Assembly (NCBI GenBank): GCA_016929795.1
Contig: JAFGIA010000037.1
Location: 1-64,000 of the forward strand
Reading direction: 5' to 3'
From: Anaerolineae bacterium
GTDB taxonomy: Bacteria; Chloroflexota; Anaerolineae; JAAYZQ01
Length of the DNA stretch: 64,000 nt
In this document: one piece after another, positions 50,686 through 60,500 of the stretch
How positions within the stretch are numbered: the stretch's first letter is position 1
How the letters are laid out: each line of letters starts with the position of its first letter
Notes under the pieces: generated by a model
The model's input: the letters and a program-made list of their open reading frames with translations, nothing else
The model's database searches: none
Told to the model about the DNA's origin: nothing
Made by a program: the position numbers and the translations under genes

Positions 50686-53463
50686 ATGAGGCAAGAAACC
50701 AAATCAAATGCTGCTGGGTTTTTCCGCATCAGCGTGGTACTCGCCCTGCTCTGCATAGGGTTGGTGCCGGCTATGGTTCCACAGGTCACCCGGGCTGCCG
50801 GGCCGCTCGACTTTACCGGGCGCTGGGGCACACAACACGTCGCCAATTGGGACCTGGCGGACTATGAGGTCACATTCTCTGCAGATCAGAACCACTTTCC
50901 GTGGGATTTCATCTCGTTTGTCGGGCAGCGCGGTGCAATCTCTCTCTGCGGACATCCCGATATCGCCGACACCTTTGCCTGGTCTTCGTCATCTGCCCTG
51001 GCCGGTGCAGGGACCGGGGACCTGCTGCGCGTCAAGGGACCCGATGCGCAAAGCTACTCTCATATTACCAAGATCGGCCTGGTGATCGGCACGGGATCCG
51101 ATGCGGAGCGGGCATGGTTCTCTAGCGGCACCATTGACGAGTACTACCTGGCACCTGAATCTGTCGGCTATCGCGCGACGGTCCTGGGGCGAAGCGTGAC
51201 GGTGCGCCTCAGCCACCTGACCGACGGGGCAGACGACGCCGTGGGTGTGATAGAAGTGTCGATCGACGATCCGACCGATGCCCGCATCTACTTTGTGACG
51301 GACCTGGAACCCGCCGTGCACGAGCCACAGGCCTTTGGCTTTATCTCGCGCCCAGACACGCTCATCAGCTACGACGACAGCAGCGAGTCACTGGCCGCCT
51401 ATAACGAGGGGGGCAGTGCCCGCATGGACATCTATATGTACAGCAGTGAACCGCTCGCCAGTTGGAGCGGCACCAACCTGGCCTTTGACACCTACTTGAA
51501 CAATGACGTCCTCGACGAGCAGGTGTTGCCCACCGCCTCCGACGGTCGTTCAGCCTTTATTGTCCAGGCCGAGCCAACCGTCTACTTTTACGTGGGCAGC
51601 AGCCTGTTGAGCGCCGGTGTGCGCCAGGATCCGACGGCAGCAATCGAAGCACTGGGAGCGGAGAGGGTGAGTGCCCTCGACGAGACATCCGTCATTCACT
51701 CGTCCGAGATGCCCTCCTTTGAGCTGGTCAACCTCTTGTCCAATCTTTTTAATGCCTACCTCATCAACCCTGACGGCGCGATCTATTACTGCGACCGCGC
51801 ATTTCTCTACGGCGCCGACAGCCTGATGCCGATCGTTTCCGTGCCCGAGCTGCTGCCCACGGCGTGGGTGTCTGCCTACACCCAGGGCCTCGACTATTTC
51901 GGAGACAACCGCTACACCAGCCCCACGAGCTGGCGTTACGCCGAAAAGTATGACATAGACGAGGAACCGCGGCTGCCGTCCTGGTACACGGGTGGCATTC
52001 CCGGCTACATCTTGATGCTGCCCGACGGAAGCCTGGACGAGCTTGGGCAATGGTCCGATCTCTACGAAACGGCCCAGTACATCACCGGCGTCTACCGGCA
52101 CTTTCAGGTTACGGGCGACCAGAGCTTTGTGGGCACCCAACAAGCAGCGGTGCTCGACGCTCTCGACCTGCTAAAGCGCTTTGAAACCGAGTACGAGTCT
52201 GACTATGGGCCAGACGGCGATCAGTATCCCAATGTGCTCTATCCCATGGCCGGCCTGGGCGGGATCGCGGGCACCTATCCCGGTGAAACGGGAGCGACTA
52301 TCGAGGCGTATCGCTCCGCCGAGCAGCTTTTGCGGTTGTGGTCCATGGATGCTGAAGCCGACGATCTGGCGAACAACTATATCGCCCCCATGGTCGCCGG
52401 CTTTGACGCCTTTTTCTGGGATGCAGGTCTGGGCTTTTACACCGGCGTGGCCGACGAAAACAGCCTGTGGCGCACGCCGGGCACCTGGTACCAGGACAAG
52501 TGGACGCAGGCGATGCTCCCCCCGCTCCTGGACGACGTGGGCACCACCCACCTCGCCGAGATGGTCGACACCTTTGTCACCTCGGGATTCTATGACCTGG
52601 GTCAGAATGTGCACTGGCTGAGCCCGGACAGCGAGAACTGGTGTGAGCCCGGGTGCTGGGGGACGGATCCACGGTGGACCAACGGGTTCAGGATGGAGGG
52701 CGGCTTTTACAATGGCCTGCCCGGTGTCGTGACACCCCTCGCCTACTATCAGCTCGGAGAGGGCACACTCGGTAACCAGTACGCGAACTATTATTTTGAC
52801 GTGTGGCTCACCCACGGCCCCTACGAGTCGATGTATGAATGGGACTACCAGTTGCCGGGACTGTATCGGGAGACGTCCATTTATATCGAGTCCGCGAATT
52901 CGACGATCTGGTTGTTAAAGAAGGCGCTGGGGTTGTCGGTCGGCGGCCTGACGGTGACGATCGTCCCCGCACTTGAAGGCGAGTTCAGCGTCGAGAACCT
53001 GCATGTCACATCGCAGGGGTTGACGGCGGTCCTCGACTACTGGCGCGAGGCGAATGGCGCGGAGTATGTCCGCGTGGTGAACAACGAAGGGCTGACGATC
53101 TATGCGCCTAACGCTTCGCCCACTGCTGTGACGCTCGCTTCGTTCCAGGCCCGGGCAGAGGGACACGCGGCCCGTCTCACGTGGGAGACCGTCTCAGAGG
53201 TCGACGTCCTCGGCTTTAACCTATATAGAAGCGAGCGCGCGGGAGACGTAGGCGAGAGACTGAATCGCGATCTGCTGCCCTGCCAGGCATGTGGCACGCC
53301 CGGGGGGGCCGCCTATTCCAAGCTCGACCCCGGCATCGTTCCGGGCACCGAGTACTACTATACCATCGAGGTGATCGGCATGTCTGGGATGGCGCTGCTC
53401 TCTACGTCCATGCCTTTCACACTGCCTCGCTTTTTCGTTTATCTGCCTGTGCTAAGCCGGTAA
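50686..53463 (+). CDS. Exported toroid-like glycan-active candidate with WETASEID-type tail domain
   Basis: This 925-residue protein has a signal peptide (about 13-38, cleavage near TRA-AGPL). Residues about 40-300 are beta-rich, about 330-740 look like an alpha/alpha barrel of six-hairpin glycosidases (YETAQYITGVYRHF, EAYRSAEQLLRLWSM, WYQDKWTQAMLPPLLDD, WTNGFRMEGGFYNG). An FN3-like domain (about 810-915) with LTWETVSEVDVLGFNLYRS follows, and the end is VYLPVLSR. Catalytic acids cannot be assigned with confidence. GAGGAGG lies upstream of ATG 50686. It may cut or bind the glycan made by this locus at the cell surface. Confidence 0.75.
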   Translation: MRQETKSNAAGFFRISVVLALLCIGLVPAMVPQVTRAAGPLDFTGRWGTQHVANWDLADYEVTFSADQNHFPWDFISFVGQRGAISLCGHPDIADTFAWSSSSALAGAGTGDLLRVKGPDAQSYSHITKIGLVIGTGSDAERAWFSSGTIDEYYLAPESVGYRATVLGRSVTVRLSHLTDGADDAVGVIEVSIDDPTDARIYFVTDLEPAVHEPQAFGFISRPDTLISYDDSSESLAAYNEGGSARMDIYMYSSEPLASWSGTNLAFDTYLNNDVLDEQVLPTASDGRSAFIVQAEPTVYFYVGSSLLSAGVRQDPTAAIEALGAERVSALDETSVIHSSEMPSFELVNLLSNLFNAYLINPDGAIYYCDRAFLYGADSLMPIVSVPELLPTAWVSAYTQGLDYFGDNRYTSPTSWRYAEKYDIDEEPRLPSWYTGGIPGYILMLPDGSLDELGQWSDLYETAQYITGVYRHFQVTGDQSFVGTQQAAVLDALDLLKRFETEYESDYGPDGDQYPNVLYPMAGLGGIAGTYPGETGATIEAYRSAEQLLRLWSMDAEADDLANNYIAPMVAGFDAFFWDAGLGFYTGVADENSLWRTPGTWYQDKWTQAMLPPLLDDVGTTHLAEMVDTFVTSGFYDLGQNVHWLSPDSENWCEPGCWGTDPRWTNGFRMEGGFYNGLPGVVTPLAYYQLGEGTLGNQYANYYFDVWLTHGPYESMYEWDYQLPGLYRETSIYIESANSTIWLLKKALGLSVGGLTVTIVPALEGEFSVENLHVTSQGLTAVLDYWREANGAEYVRVVNNEGLTIYAPNASPTAVTLASFQARAEGHAARLTWETVSEVDVLGFNLYRSERAGDVGERLNRDLLPCQACGTPGGAAYSKLDPGIVPGTEYYYTIEVIGMSGMALLSTSMPFTLPRFFVYLPVLSR

Positions 53464-53465
53464 AG

Positions 53466-55223
53466 ATGGAACGCTCCGAGCCTCGATCCACGCCGTCGAT
53501 ACCCACGCACAGCTTCTTGCCCACCACGGCCGTCGCGGGTCCCGTGGGGGGGCGCTATGCGTGGACGCGAGCAAACATCGCGGAGGTCCTGCCCGACGTG
53601 GTGACACCGCTCACCTGGTCTCTGTTTCGCCACGGCCTGTTGAACCGTCCGCTGGCGGTGGTGGACGCGCCCGATGCCGGCGGCGAAAGAGCCGAGGCTG
53701 AAGGCATCCGGCTGCACGCGGGAAAGGCGTATCTGCGCACCGACAAGCTGCTCGACCGGTTCTGCCGGCTGCCCGGGGTCACCCCCGAGATCGTGCATCT
53801 TGCCCTTGGCCTGGAGGAATTGCCCAGGGATACGGCAGCTCCTCACCAGCGGCGCGCCGGGATGCGCGAGCGCACGAGCGCCGCGATCTGGCTCATCGAT
53901 CTCGTGACGGGCCTGCCCCTCTTGCGCTTCCGGGTGCACCGCTACACGGCGAGCTATGCTCTCTCTGGTGAGCCGGGCGCGGGCATCGAATCGATCGAAT
54001 CGGTCCTTGCGCGAACGACCCGTTGTTTCCAGCTACATCTCCACGCCACCGCGTATGCCATCGGAGCCTATGGGCTCACCCTGGCACTGTTGCGACGCTG
54101 GCTTCCAGCCGAGGCTGACAAGCTGGCGCCTGCTCTTCTCACGGGTCTGAAAGAGCTACAAACGGCGAGGCAGGGGTTATCTCTCTGGCAGTTGGCCCAC
54201 CGCGCCCGGCAGAGTCCCGAGCTGGAGAGCGCGCTCGTGAGTGGGGGCGATTGGGACGCGGCGGCGGCCGCCGCCCTTCAGGTGCCGGGGGGTGGGGAGT
54301 GGCTAGCAGCCTTTGCAGAATTCCGAGCCCAAAATGGTTCTCGCGCCGTGGGCGAGTTCGAGCTGAGGAACCCACGCTGGCACGAGGACCCTGGCTTTCT
54401 TCTGACTACGTTGCGGACCTACCTTCAGGATCGACATCTCCACGATCCGGCTACTCTGATGGCACGGTGGCAAGAGGAGCGGGATTTCGCGATGGCAATC
54501 GTCGAGCGAGAGGCCGGCCGGTGGCGGGCCGCGATTTTGAGTCGGTTGATGGCGCTGCTCAGCACGTGCGTGACCGAGCGAGAAAACATGAAGTACCGCC
54601 TGATGACATGTTACGATCTGCTGCGGCGGCGCTTTTTAATGCTAGCTCGCGACCTGGTCGACCGCGGACTGCTGCAGTCCACGGGTGACGTCTTTTTTCT
54701 CACTGCGAGCGAGGCGCTCGCCCTCGTCTCGGGGCACGGCAGCGTGCCCGATTCCATCGAGCGTATCGTTCAAGAACGGCGAGCGATCCATGATCGCTGG
54801 CAGGCGATCGCCGCACCGCCAGGCAAGGCCGAGCAGGTGAGCAGCGGCGCGCTCCAGTCGTCGGAAGAGTCCACTACGTTGGGCCAGGACGTGTTGCGCG
54901 GCATCTCTTGCAGCCCCGGTGTGGGGCACGGCAGGGCACGGGTCATGCACGACATTTCCTCGAGCTCGGCGTTTCAGCCAGGCGAGATCTTGGTCGCCCC
55001 CAGCACCGACCCCGGCTGGACACCGCTCTTTTTAAGCGCGGCAGGTGTCGTCACGGAGATGGGAGGCTTTTTATCGCACGGCGCCACGGTCGCGCGCGAA
55101 TACCGGGTCCCTGCGGTTGTCAGCGTCAGCTCGGCGTGCAGTGCGATTCGCACCGGAGATCTGGTTACGGTGGATGGTAATCGCGGGCTCGTGCACATCC
55201 ATCACGAGAGGCACTTCCCATGA
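53466..55223 (+). CDS. PEP-utilising-enzyme-like protein lacking the ATP-grasp domain
   Basis: This 585-residue protein matches the middle and C-terminal parts of PEP-synthase/rifampicin-phosphotransferase-like enzymes: WTRANIAEVLPDVVTPLTW (about 28-46) and a C-terminal swivelling domain with LVAPSTDPGWTPLF, EMGGFLSHGATVAREYRVP (catalytic His near 537) and VTVDGNRGLVHI. The N-terminal ATP-grasp domain that would generate the phospho-His is absent and is not encoded next door. Without it, it would need a partner or has another role. Start ATG 53466 is 2 bp after the previous stop. It overlaps the flippase by ATGA. Confidence 0.82.
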   Translation: MERSEPRSTPSIPTHSFLPTTAVAGPVGGRYAWTRANIAEVLPDVVTPLTWSLFRHGLLNRPLAVVDAPDAGGERAEAEGIRLHAGKAYLRTDKLLDRFCRLPGVTPEIVHLALGLEELPRDTAAPHQRRAGMRERTSAAIWLIDLVTGLPLLRFRVHRYTASYALSGEPGAGIESIESVLARTTRCFQLHLHATAYAIGAYGLTLALLRRWLPAEADKLAPALLTGLKELQTARQGLSLWQLAHRARQSPELESALVSGGDWDAAAAAALQVPGGGEWLAAFAEFRAQNGSRAVGEFELRNPRWHEDPGFLLTTLRTYLQDRHLHDPATLMARWQEERDFAMAIVEREAGRWRAAILSRLMALLSTCVTERENMKYRLMTCYDLLRRRFLMLARDLVDRGLLQSTGDVFFLTASEALALVSGHGSVPDSIERIVQERRAIHDRWQAIAAPPGKAEQVSSGALQSSEESTTLGQDVLRGISCSPGVGHGRARVMHDISSSSAFQPGEILVAPSTDPGWTPLFLSAAGVVTEMGGFLSHGATVAREYRVPAVVSVSSACSAIRTGDLVTVDGNRGLVHIHHERHFP

Positions 55224-56692
55224 ATGTTGCCGTGAACGTCGCCAAAAACTCGGCCATGCTGTTCATAGCTTCGCTCGTCGAACGGCTGTCCAGCATCGTC
55301 TTCATCGCGGTGCTCGTTCGCTCTGTTTCACCCGACGACTTTGCAATCTATACACTCGTCGTGACCTTCTTCGAGTTTGGCTCGCTTCTGGCCGACCTGG
55401 GGATGAGCCAGGTGATCACCCGGGACGTTGCTCAGGCCCAGGACCATGGCAGCACGATCTGGTCCAACTCGTTGAGCTTGGGGGCACTCTGGTCATTGCT
55501 CGCCTGGATTGCCGTGGGCGCGACGGGCCTCATCCTCGGCTACACCCCGGAGGTGTCGCGCCTGATCTGGCTGGTTGGTGGCGGGCTCGGCCTGCGGGTT
55601 GTGTGGCTCTTTTCCGGCGCCGTTCTGCGCGCCTTTGAGCGCATGGAAATCGTGTCGGCGGTTAATAGCGGGCAGGCGATCTTTTACGCGTCCACTGCCA
55701 TCCTCTGCCTGGTCGCAGGGCTGAGTGTACGGGCCATCCTCTACGCAATGATTCTCTCGACTGGCCTGGCGGCGGCTGTCACTTTTTGTGTGGTGCACAA
55801 GCACCTGGTGCGCTTTCGATTCAACATGGATGGTGCCATGTGGCGCCGCATGGTCGGCGAGGTATGGCCCATCGCGCTCCTGTTGGGATGCGATGTGCTG
55901 CTGCGGCGCGTGGCCATCCTCATCCTCTTTTCGGTGCGCCCGGCGAGCGACGTGGCGCAGTACAGTGCCGCGATGCGCGTCGTCGACCTCCTTGGACTGT
56001 TGACGACCAGCCTCACGGGCGCGCTGTTGCCGCGCATGGCGTTTGCCTGGGAAGTGCGCGCGAAGGCAGGGTGGCGGGCCTATCGCCACTCTTTGCGCTA
56101 CTTTATCCTCCTGAGCGTGGGGCTGACGGTTGGTATGCTTCTCGTCGCCCGCCCTCTCGTGCTGCTCCTACTCGGGGCTGCCTACCTGGACAGTCTGGTG
56201 CCTCTCCGAGTCCTGCTCCTCTCTTTCTTTTTGAGCTTTGTCGGTGGACCGATGGGCGCCCTGCTGCTGGTCTCCAAGGAGCAGCTCATCGCATTTGTGC
56301 CCAGAGCACTGATCATTACCGCGGTCACGGTGGCCGTCAGCCTGTGGCTACTGCCGCGCTATGGCATCGTGGCTGCCGCCTGGATCAGCGTGGGCAGCTC
56401 GGGCGCGTTTTTGCTGGCAAAAAACCGGGCCATCCACCGCCTATCGGACGGGTCGATCCCGTGGCTGAGCTTTCTTGCACGCCCCGTAGCGGCCGCCGCG
56501 GGAATGGCGTGCATGTTGTGGCTCCTGCACAGGGCATCGCTCCTGTTGATGGCACCTCTTGGAGCGCTAACCTATGGGCTATTGCTGCTGCTTTTCAAAG
56601 AATTCAATGCGCCAGAATACGACGCACTTCGCGAGTGGACCACTGCACACTGGAGAAAGGCTGTAGCGCGTGGATTCCTCGGGCGCGCGTAG
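55220..56692 (+). CDS. wzx: Wzx-type polysaccharide flippase
   Basis: This 490-residue protein has about 12-14 hydrophobic segments. Its features suit the MOP superfamily: SPDDFAIYTLVVTFFEFGSLLADLGMSQ after the first helix pair (given here in parts: FAIYTLVVTFFEFG and LLADLGMSQVITRDVA), AQYSAAMRVVDLLGLL in the second half, and LLLGAAYLDSLVPLRVL near 330. It would flip undecaprenyl-diphosphate-linked repeat units to the outer face, feeding a Wzy-type polymerase. It shares the operon with an ABC exporter, so two export systems coexist. Confidence 0.88.
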   Translation: MNVAVNVAKNSAMLFIASLVERLSSIVFIAVLVRSVSPDDFAIYTLVVTFFEFGSLLADLGMSQVITRDVAQAQDHGSTIWSNSLSLGALWSLLAWIAVGATGLILGYTPEVSRLIWLVGGGLGLRVVWLFSGAVLRAFERMEIVSAVNSGQAIFYASTAILCLVAGLSVRAILYAMILSTGLAAAVTFCVVHKHLVRFRFNMDGAMWRRMVGEVWPIALLLGCDVLLRRVAILILFSVRPASDVAQYSAAMRVVDLLGLLTTSLTGALLPRMAFAWEVRAKAGWRAYRHSLRYFILLSVGLTVGMLLVARPLVLLLLGAAYLDSLVPLRVLLLSFFLSFVGGPMGALLLVSKEQLIAFVPRALIITAVTVAVSLWLLPRYGIVAAAWISVGSSGAFLLAKNRAIHRLSDGSIPWLSFLARPVAAAAGMACMLWLLHRASLLLMAPLGALTYGLLLLLFKEFNAPEYDALREWTTAHWRKAVARGFLGRA

Positions 56693-56696
56693 GCAG

Positions 56697-57542
56697 ATGG
56701 CAAACAGTCGCAGGGTGGATAGTACAGAGCCCCTCTTGATCGTGATTCCAGTCTATAACGAAGCCGGCTCGATTGTGCAGGTGCTGCGCCGTCTGCGTGA
56801 GATGATCGACGCCGACATCCTGATCGTGGACGACTGCTCCGGCGATGGGTCTGCCGCCGCCGTGGCGGCGAGCGGCATCTCGTTGCCACACATGCTCCGT
56901 CACGAGCGGAATCGTGGCTATGGCGCCGCGCTGCGCACAGGATTCGATTTCGCCATCCGGTATGGGTACGACCTCGTGCTCACCTTCGATGCCGATGGTC
57001 AACACGATCCCGCTGATGTGCCCCGGCTGCTGGCTGTCCGTGACCGGGCGGATATTATCTCGGGCAGCCGCTTTCATCCCGAGTCGCCGCGCACCGGTAC
57101 CCCGCCAACGGAAAGACTGCGGGCCAACCGGCACCTGGCAGAGCTGGTGGCGCGCTACACGGGATATGAAATTACCGACAGCGCTTGTGGTCTCAAGGTG
57201 TACTATACGACCAGCCTTGCCAGGCTATCCATTAGCGAGCCAGGATATGCAATGCCCTACCAGGTCTGGGGGCAGGCTGCCCGGCTCGGTTTGACCGTCT
57301 ACGAGTTGCCGGTCTCCATGATCTACCACCCGACGAAGGATGCAGCCGACCACGACGTCGGGTCCCTGGACAGTACCATCGAGGTATGCTCTGCCCTCCT
57401 GCTCCAGGCCTTATCACAGCCAGCGGCCACAAAGAGGACGACTCGTACTTATCTGGAATGGATCAAGACGAGGTTGTCGCCTGGTCCTCATTACACGCGC
57501 GTTTCCGGCGCAAGCCAGGAAGCGAAAGAGGAGGGAACGTGA
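56697..57542 (+). CDS. GT2 glycosyltransferase, polyprenyl-phosphate-sugar synthase type
   Basis: This 281-residue protein has LLIVIPVYNEAGSIV, ILIVDDCSGDGS, HERNRGYGAALRTGFDFA and LTFDADGQHDPADVP, the DxD being DAD. IISGSRFHPES follows, as in dolichyl-phosphate mannose synthases. No C-terminal TM anchor is seen, unlike the relative at 3813. It would charge polyprenyl phosphate with a sugar for the GT-C enzymes. Start ATG 56697 is 4 bp after the flippase stop; GTG 56670 is an in-frame alternative. It ends with a GTGA overlap. Confidence 0.88.
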   Translation: MANSRRVDSTEPLLIVIPVYNEAGSIVQVLRRLREMIDADILIVDDCSGDGSAAAVAASGISLPHMLRHERNRGYGAALRTGFDFAIRYGYDLVLTFDADGQHDPADVPRLLAVRDRADIISGSRFHPESPRTGTPPTERLRANRHLAELVARYTGYEITDSACGLKVYYTTSLARLSISEPGYAMPYQVWGQAARLGLTVYELPVSMIYHPTKDAADHDVGSLDSTIEVCSALLLQALSQPAATKRTTRTYLEWIKTRLSPGPHYTRVSGASQEAKEEGT

Positions 57543-60500
57543 TATCAAATCGATGTGTACGGAAGCAATGCGCGTCATCTCTTGGCCCGACTGCGACGAT
57601 TGCATTATTGCTCGGTCTCCTGTTTGCCATTGGTCACTATACCATCGCATTGGCCGCCAGGCAGGACGATGCCAGGGGCTATTGGAGCGATACTTTCACC
57701 GATGCAACGGGCATCTCGTCGTCGGTGGACACGGTCGTCGATGTGCCGAACGAGCGCGTGGTTCTCGACGGCGTCAACGCTTTTGCGTACAGCGATTGGA
57801 GCGGAGGCAGCGGGCTGGACGTGACGACTGTGCCGACCGATCGCTACCTGGAAGGGCAGGGGGTTGACGTGACGGCAGCCGGTGCACTCCGCCTCGGCGC
57901 GACGATGCGCGCCGGGAGCACGCTGCCCGACCTCAACGGAGACGGTTACCCGGACTTGTTCTTTAGCAACTACTTCAGTGGCATCGAGGGAGGCGGTGGC
58001 ACTCGTGACACAGAGAGCTACCTCTACTATGGGAGCTCGACAGGCTTTTCGACGAGCAACCGCCTGAACCTGCCGGCGTGGGGCGGGAATGGAGCCGCCG
58101 TGGCCGATCTGAACGACGACGGCTACCTCGACATCGTGATCTGCGAGTACACGGAGGCGGGCAGCCACATCTACTGGGGCAGCGCCGATGGCTACAGTGA
58201 GACGAATCGCACACTGCTCGACGCAGACAATGTGGTCGCAGCTTCGGCAGCCGACCTCGACGCAGACGGTGACCTCGACCTCGTCCTGGCCGTGGTTCAC
58301 GCTCATACGTATGCCTTCCAGACGAACAGCTATATCTACTGGAACGTCGCGGGCGGGTTCTCCAACACAAACCGCAGTCCGCTGCCCACCATCGGGGCCA
58401 TGTCGACTTTTGTCGTCGACCTCGACCAGGACGGTTACCTGGACATTATTTTCGGCAACTATCGCACCAATCTGAGCCTTGAGCCTTCCACGTTCATGAT
58501 CGATAGCTATATTTACTGGGGCAGCAGTACGGGCTACAGCGAAGACAACCGGGACGGCCTGCCGACCGTCGGCGTGCATGGGACTTCTGTTGCCGACCTC
58601 GACGACGACGGATATCTCGACATTGTCTTTAGCAACCGCCACACCGCAGTCGACCACAACTACGTCTATAACATCGACAGCTATGTTTATTGGGGGTCGG
58701 CAAGCGGCTACAGCGCAGCCGACCGGACCTCGCTGCCGACGCTCGGCGCCTATGGGAACTCGGTTGCCGATCTGAACAACGATGGTTACCTGGACATTGT
58801 CTTTGCCAATCACCAGAGCGCGGAGCACACACACACGGTGGACAGCTACATCTATTGGGGCAGCGCATCCGGCTACTCGACCGCGTCGAGGAACAGTCTG
58901 CCTACGCTAGGCGCGGCAGGGGTCGTCGTCGGCGATCTGAACCAGGATGGATATCCAGACATCACTTTTAGCAACCGCCGCAACGGCGCCGACCACGACC
59001 AGGACAGCTATGTATACTGGGGCAGCGACGGTGGCTACAGCACCGCGAATCGCACAGGTCTGCCAACCCATGGTGCGCTCGGCGTCGTCGCCGTCGGCAG
59101 CCAACTGTTCCCTGGCAACACCGCCTTTGGGAGCGTCTATGCCGAACCCATCACCGACTCGACGACGATTGCCGACGCCATGATTACCCCGGCCGTCTAC
59201 CCGGCGGCCGGGGTGCTGACGTCGGCCGCGTTTGACGCCGGCTCGACGCAGACATGGGCCAGCGTGGTGTGGCATACCACTATTCCCGATGGAACCGGTA
59301 TCATGTTGGAGCTGGCTACCAGCAACGACAACGTCACCTGGTCCGGCTGGCAGGTCATCGCCGCCGAGAGTGTCACTGGCACCAACACCATGGCGTTGAG
59401 CCTGCCCGATGCGCGCTACATCCGCTACCGGGCCACCCTGTCGAGCTCGAGCAACCACCGCCTCACCCCTACCCTCTATGACGTCGAGCTCCGGTACGAC
59501 TATGCGCCAAGTGGCAGCGTCACGTCCGCCGCCGTCACTCCAGCAATTCTGAATGGATGGGACGTGGTCACGTGGACGGTGGCGTTAGAGCCGGGACACG
59601 AGGTCAGCGTGCAGGTGCTGGACGATGGCGGCAGTGTGCTGCCGGATAGCGTGCTCCCGGGAAACGAAGCTGGCTTCACAGGTGGAACGGCCGATCTATC
59701 CAGCCTCGATCCGGGCATCTATCCGGCCCTGGCACTGCGCGCAGTGCTGGCAAGGAACAGCGAGGCATCCTCTCCAGCGCTAGAGGCGTGGGGGTTGTCG
59801 TGGTTCGCAGCGCCGGCCTCTCTATCGATTTCACCCAATAGCAGCTCGCTCACCGCCGGTACCACCCAGAGCTATGCGGTCACCGCGTACGATGGGTACG
59901 GCAAGGTGTGGGATGCGACGTCGTCAGCCTCGTTCGCCATCATGCCGGAGGCGGGTGGCAGTTGGGCATCGAACGTGTACACGTCCGAACGTGCTGGCTC
60001 GTGGGTGGTCACCGCCACACTGCAGGGAGTGGAGGTGACGGCAGTCCTCGAAGTGAGCCCGGCAGCCATGGCCAGCGTGCGCATCGACACGGCAGCCGCC
60101 GGCAGCGGCGAGCCGGTGGACGACGTTCTCGTCCGTAGCGGCGACACGTTGACCGTCTGGGGTGCCAGCTATGACGCGTATGACAATCACGTCGCCGACA
60201 TATCCCTCACGTGGAGCGGCACCGGCGTGGTGGAGGGGCAGCTCGCGCCGACTCGTGGGTTCAGCACGACCTTTTCCGCCAGCACCATTGGCGAGGGAAC
60301 CATACACGCCGAATACGTGGGTGGTTTCACCGACGACACTGGCACCATTACCGTCATAGAGCCGACGGCCGTGACCCTGATCTCATTTACGGCAGGAACC
60401 GAGGCAAATGGCGTTCGCCTGGCGTGGGAAACCGCTTCGGAGATAGACGTTCTGGGCTTCCACCTCTATCGCAGTCACGTCCCGGGCACGCTCGGGCAGC

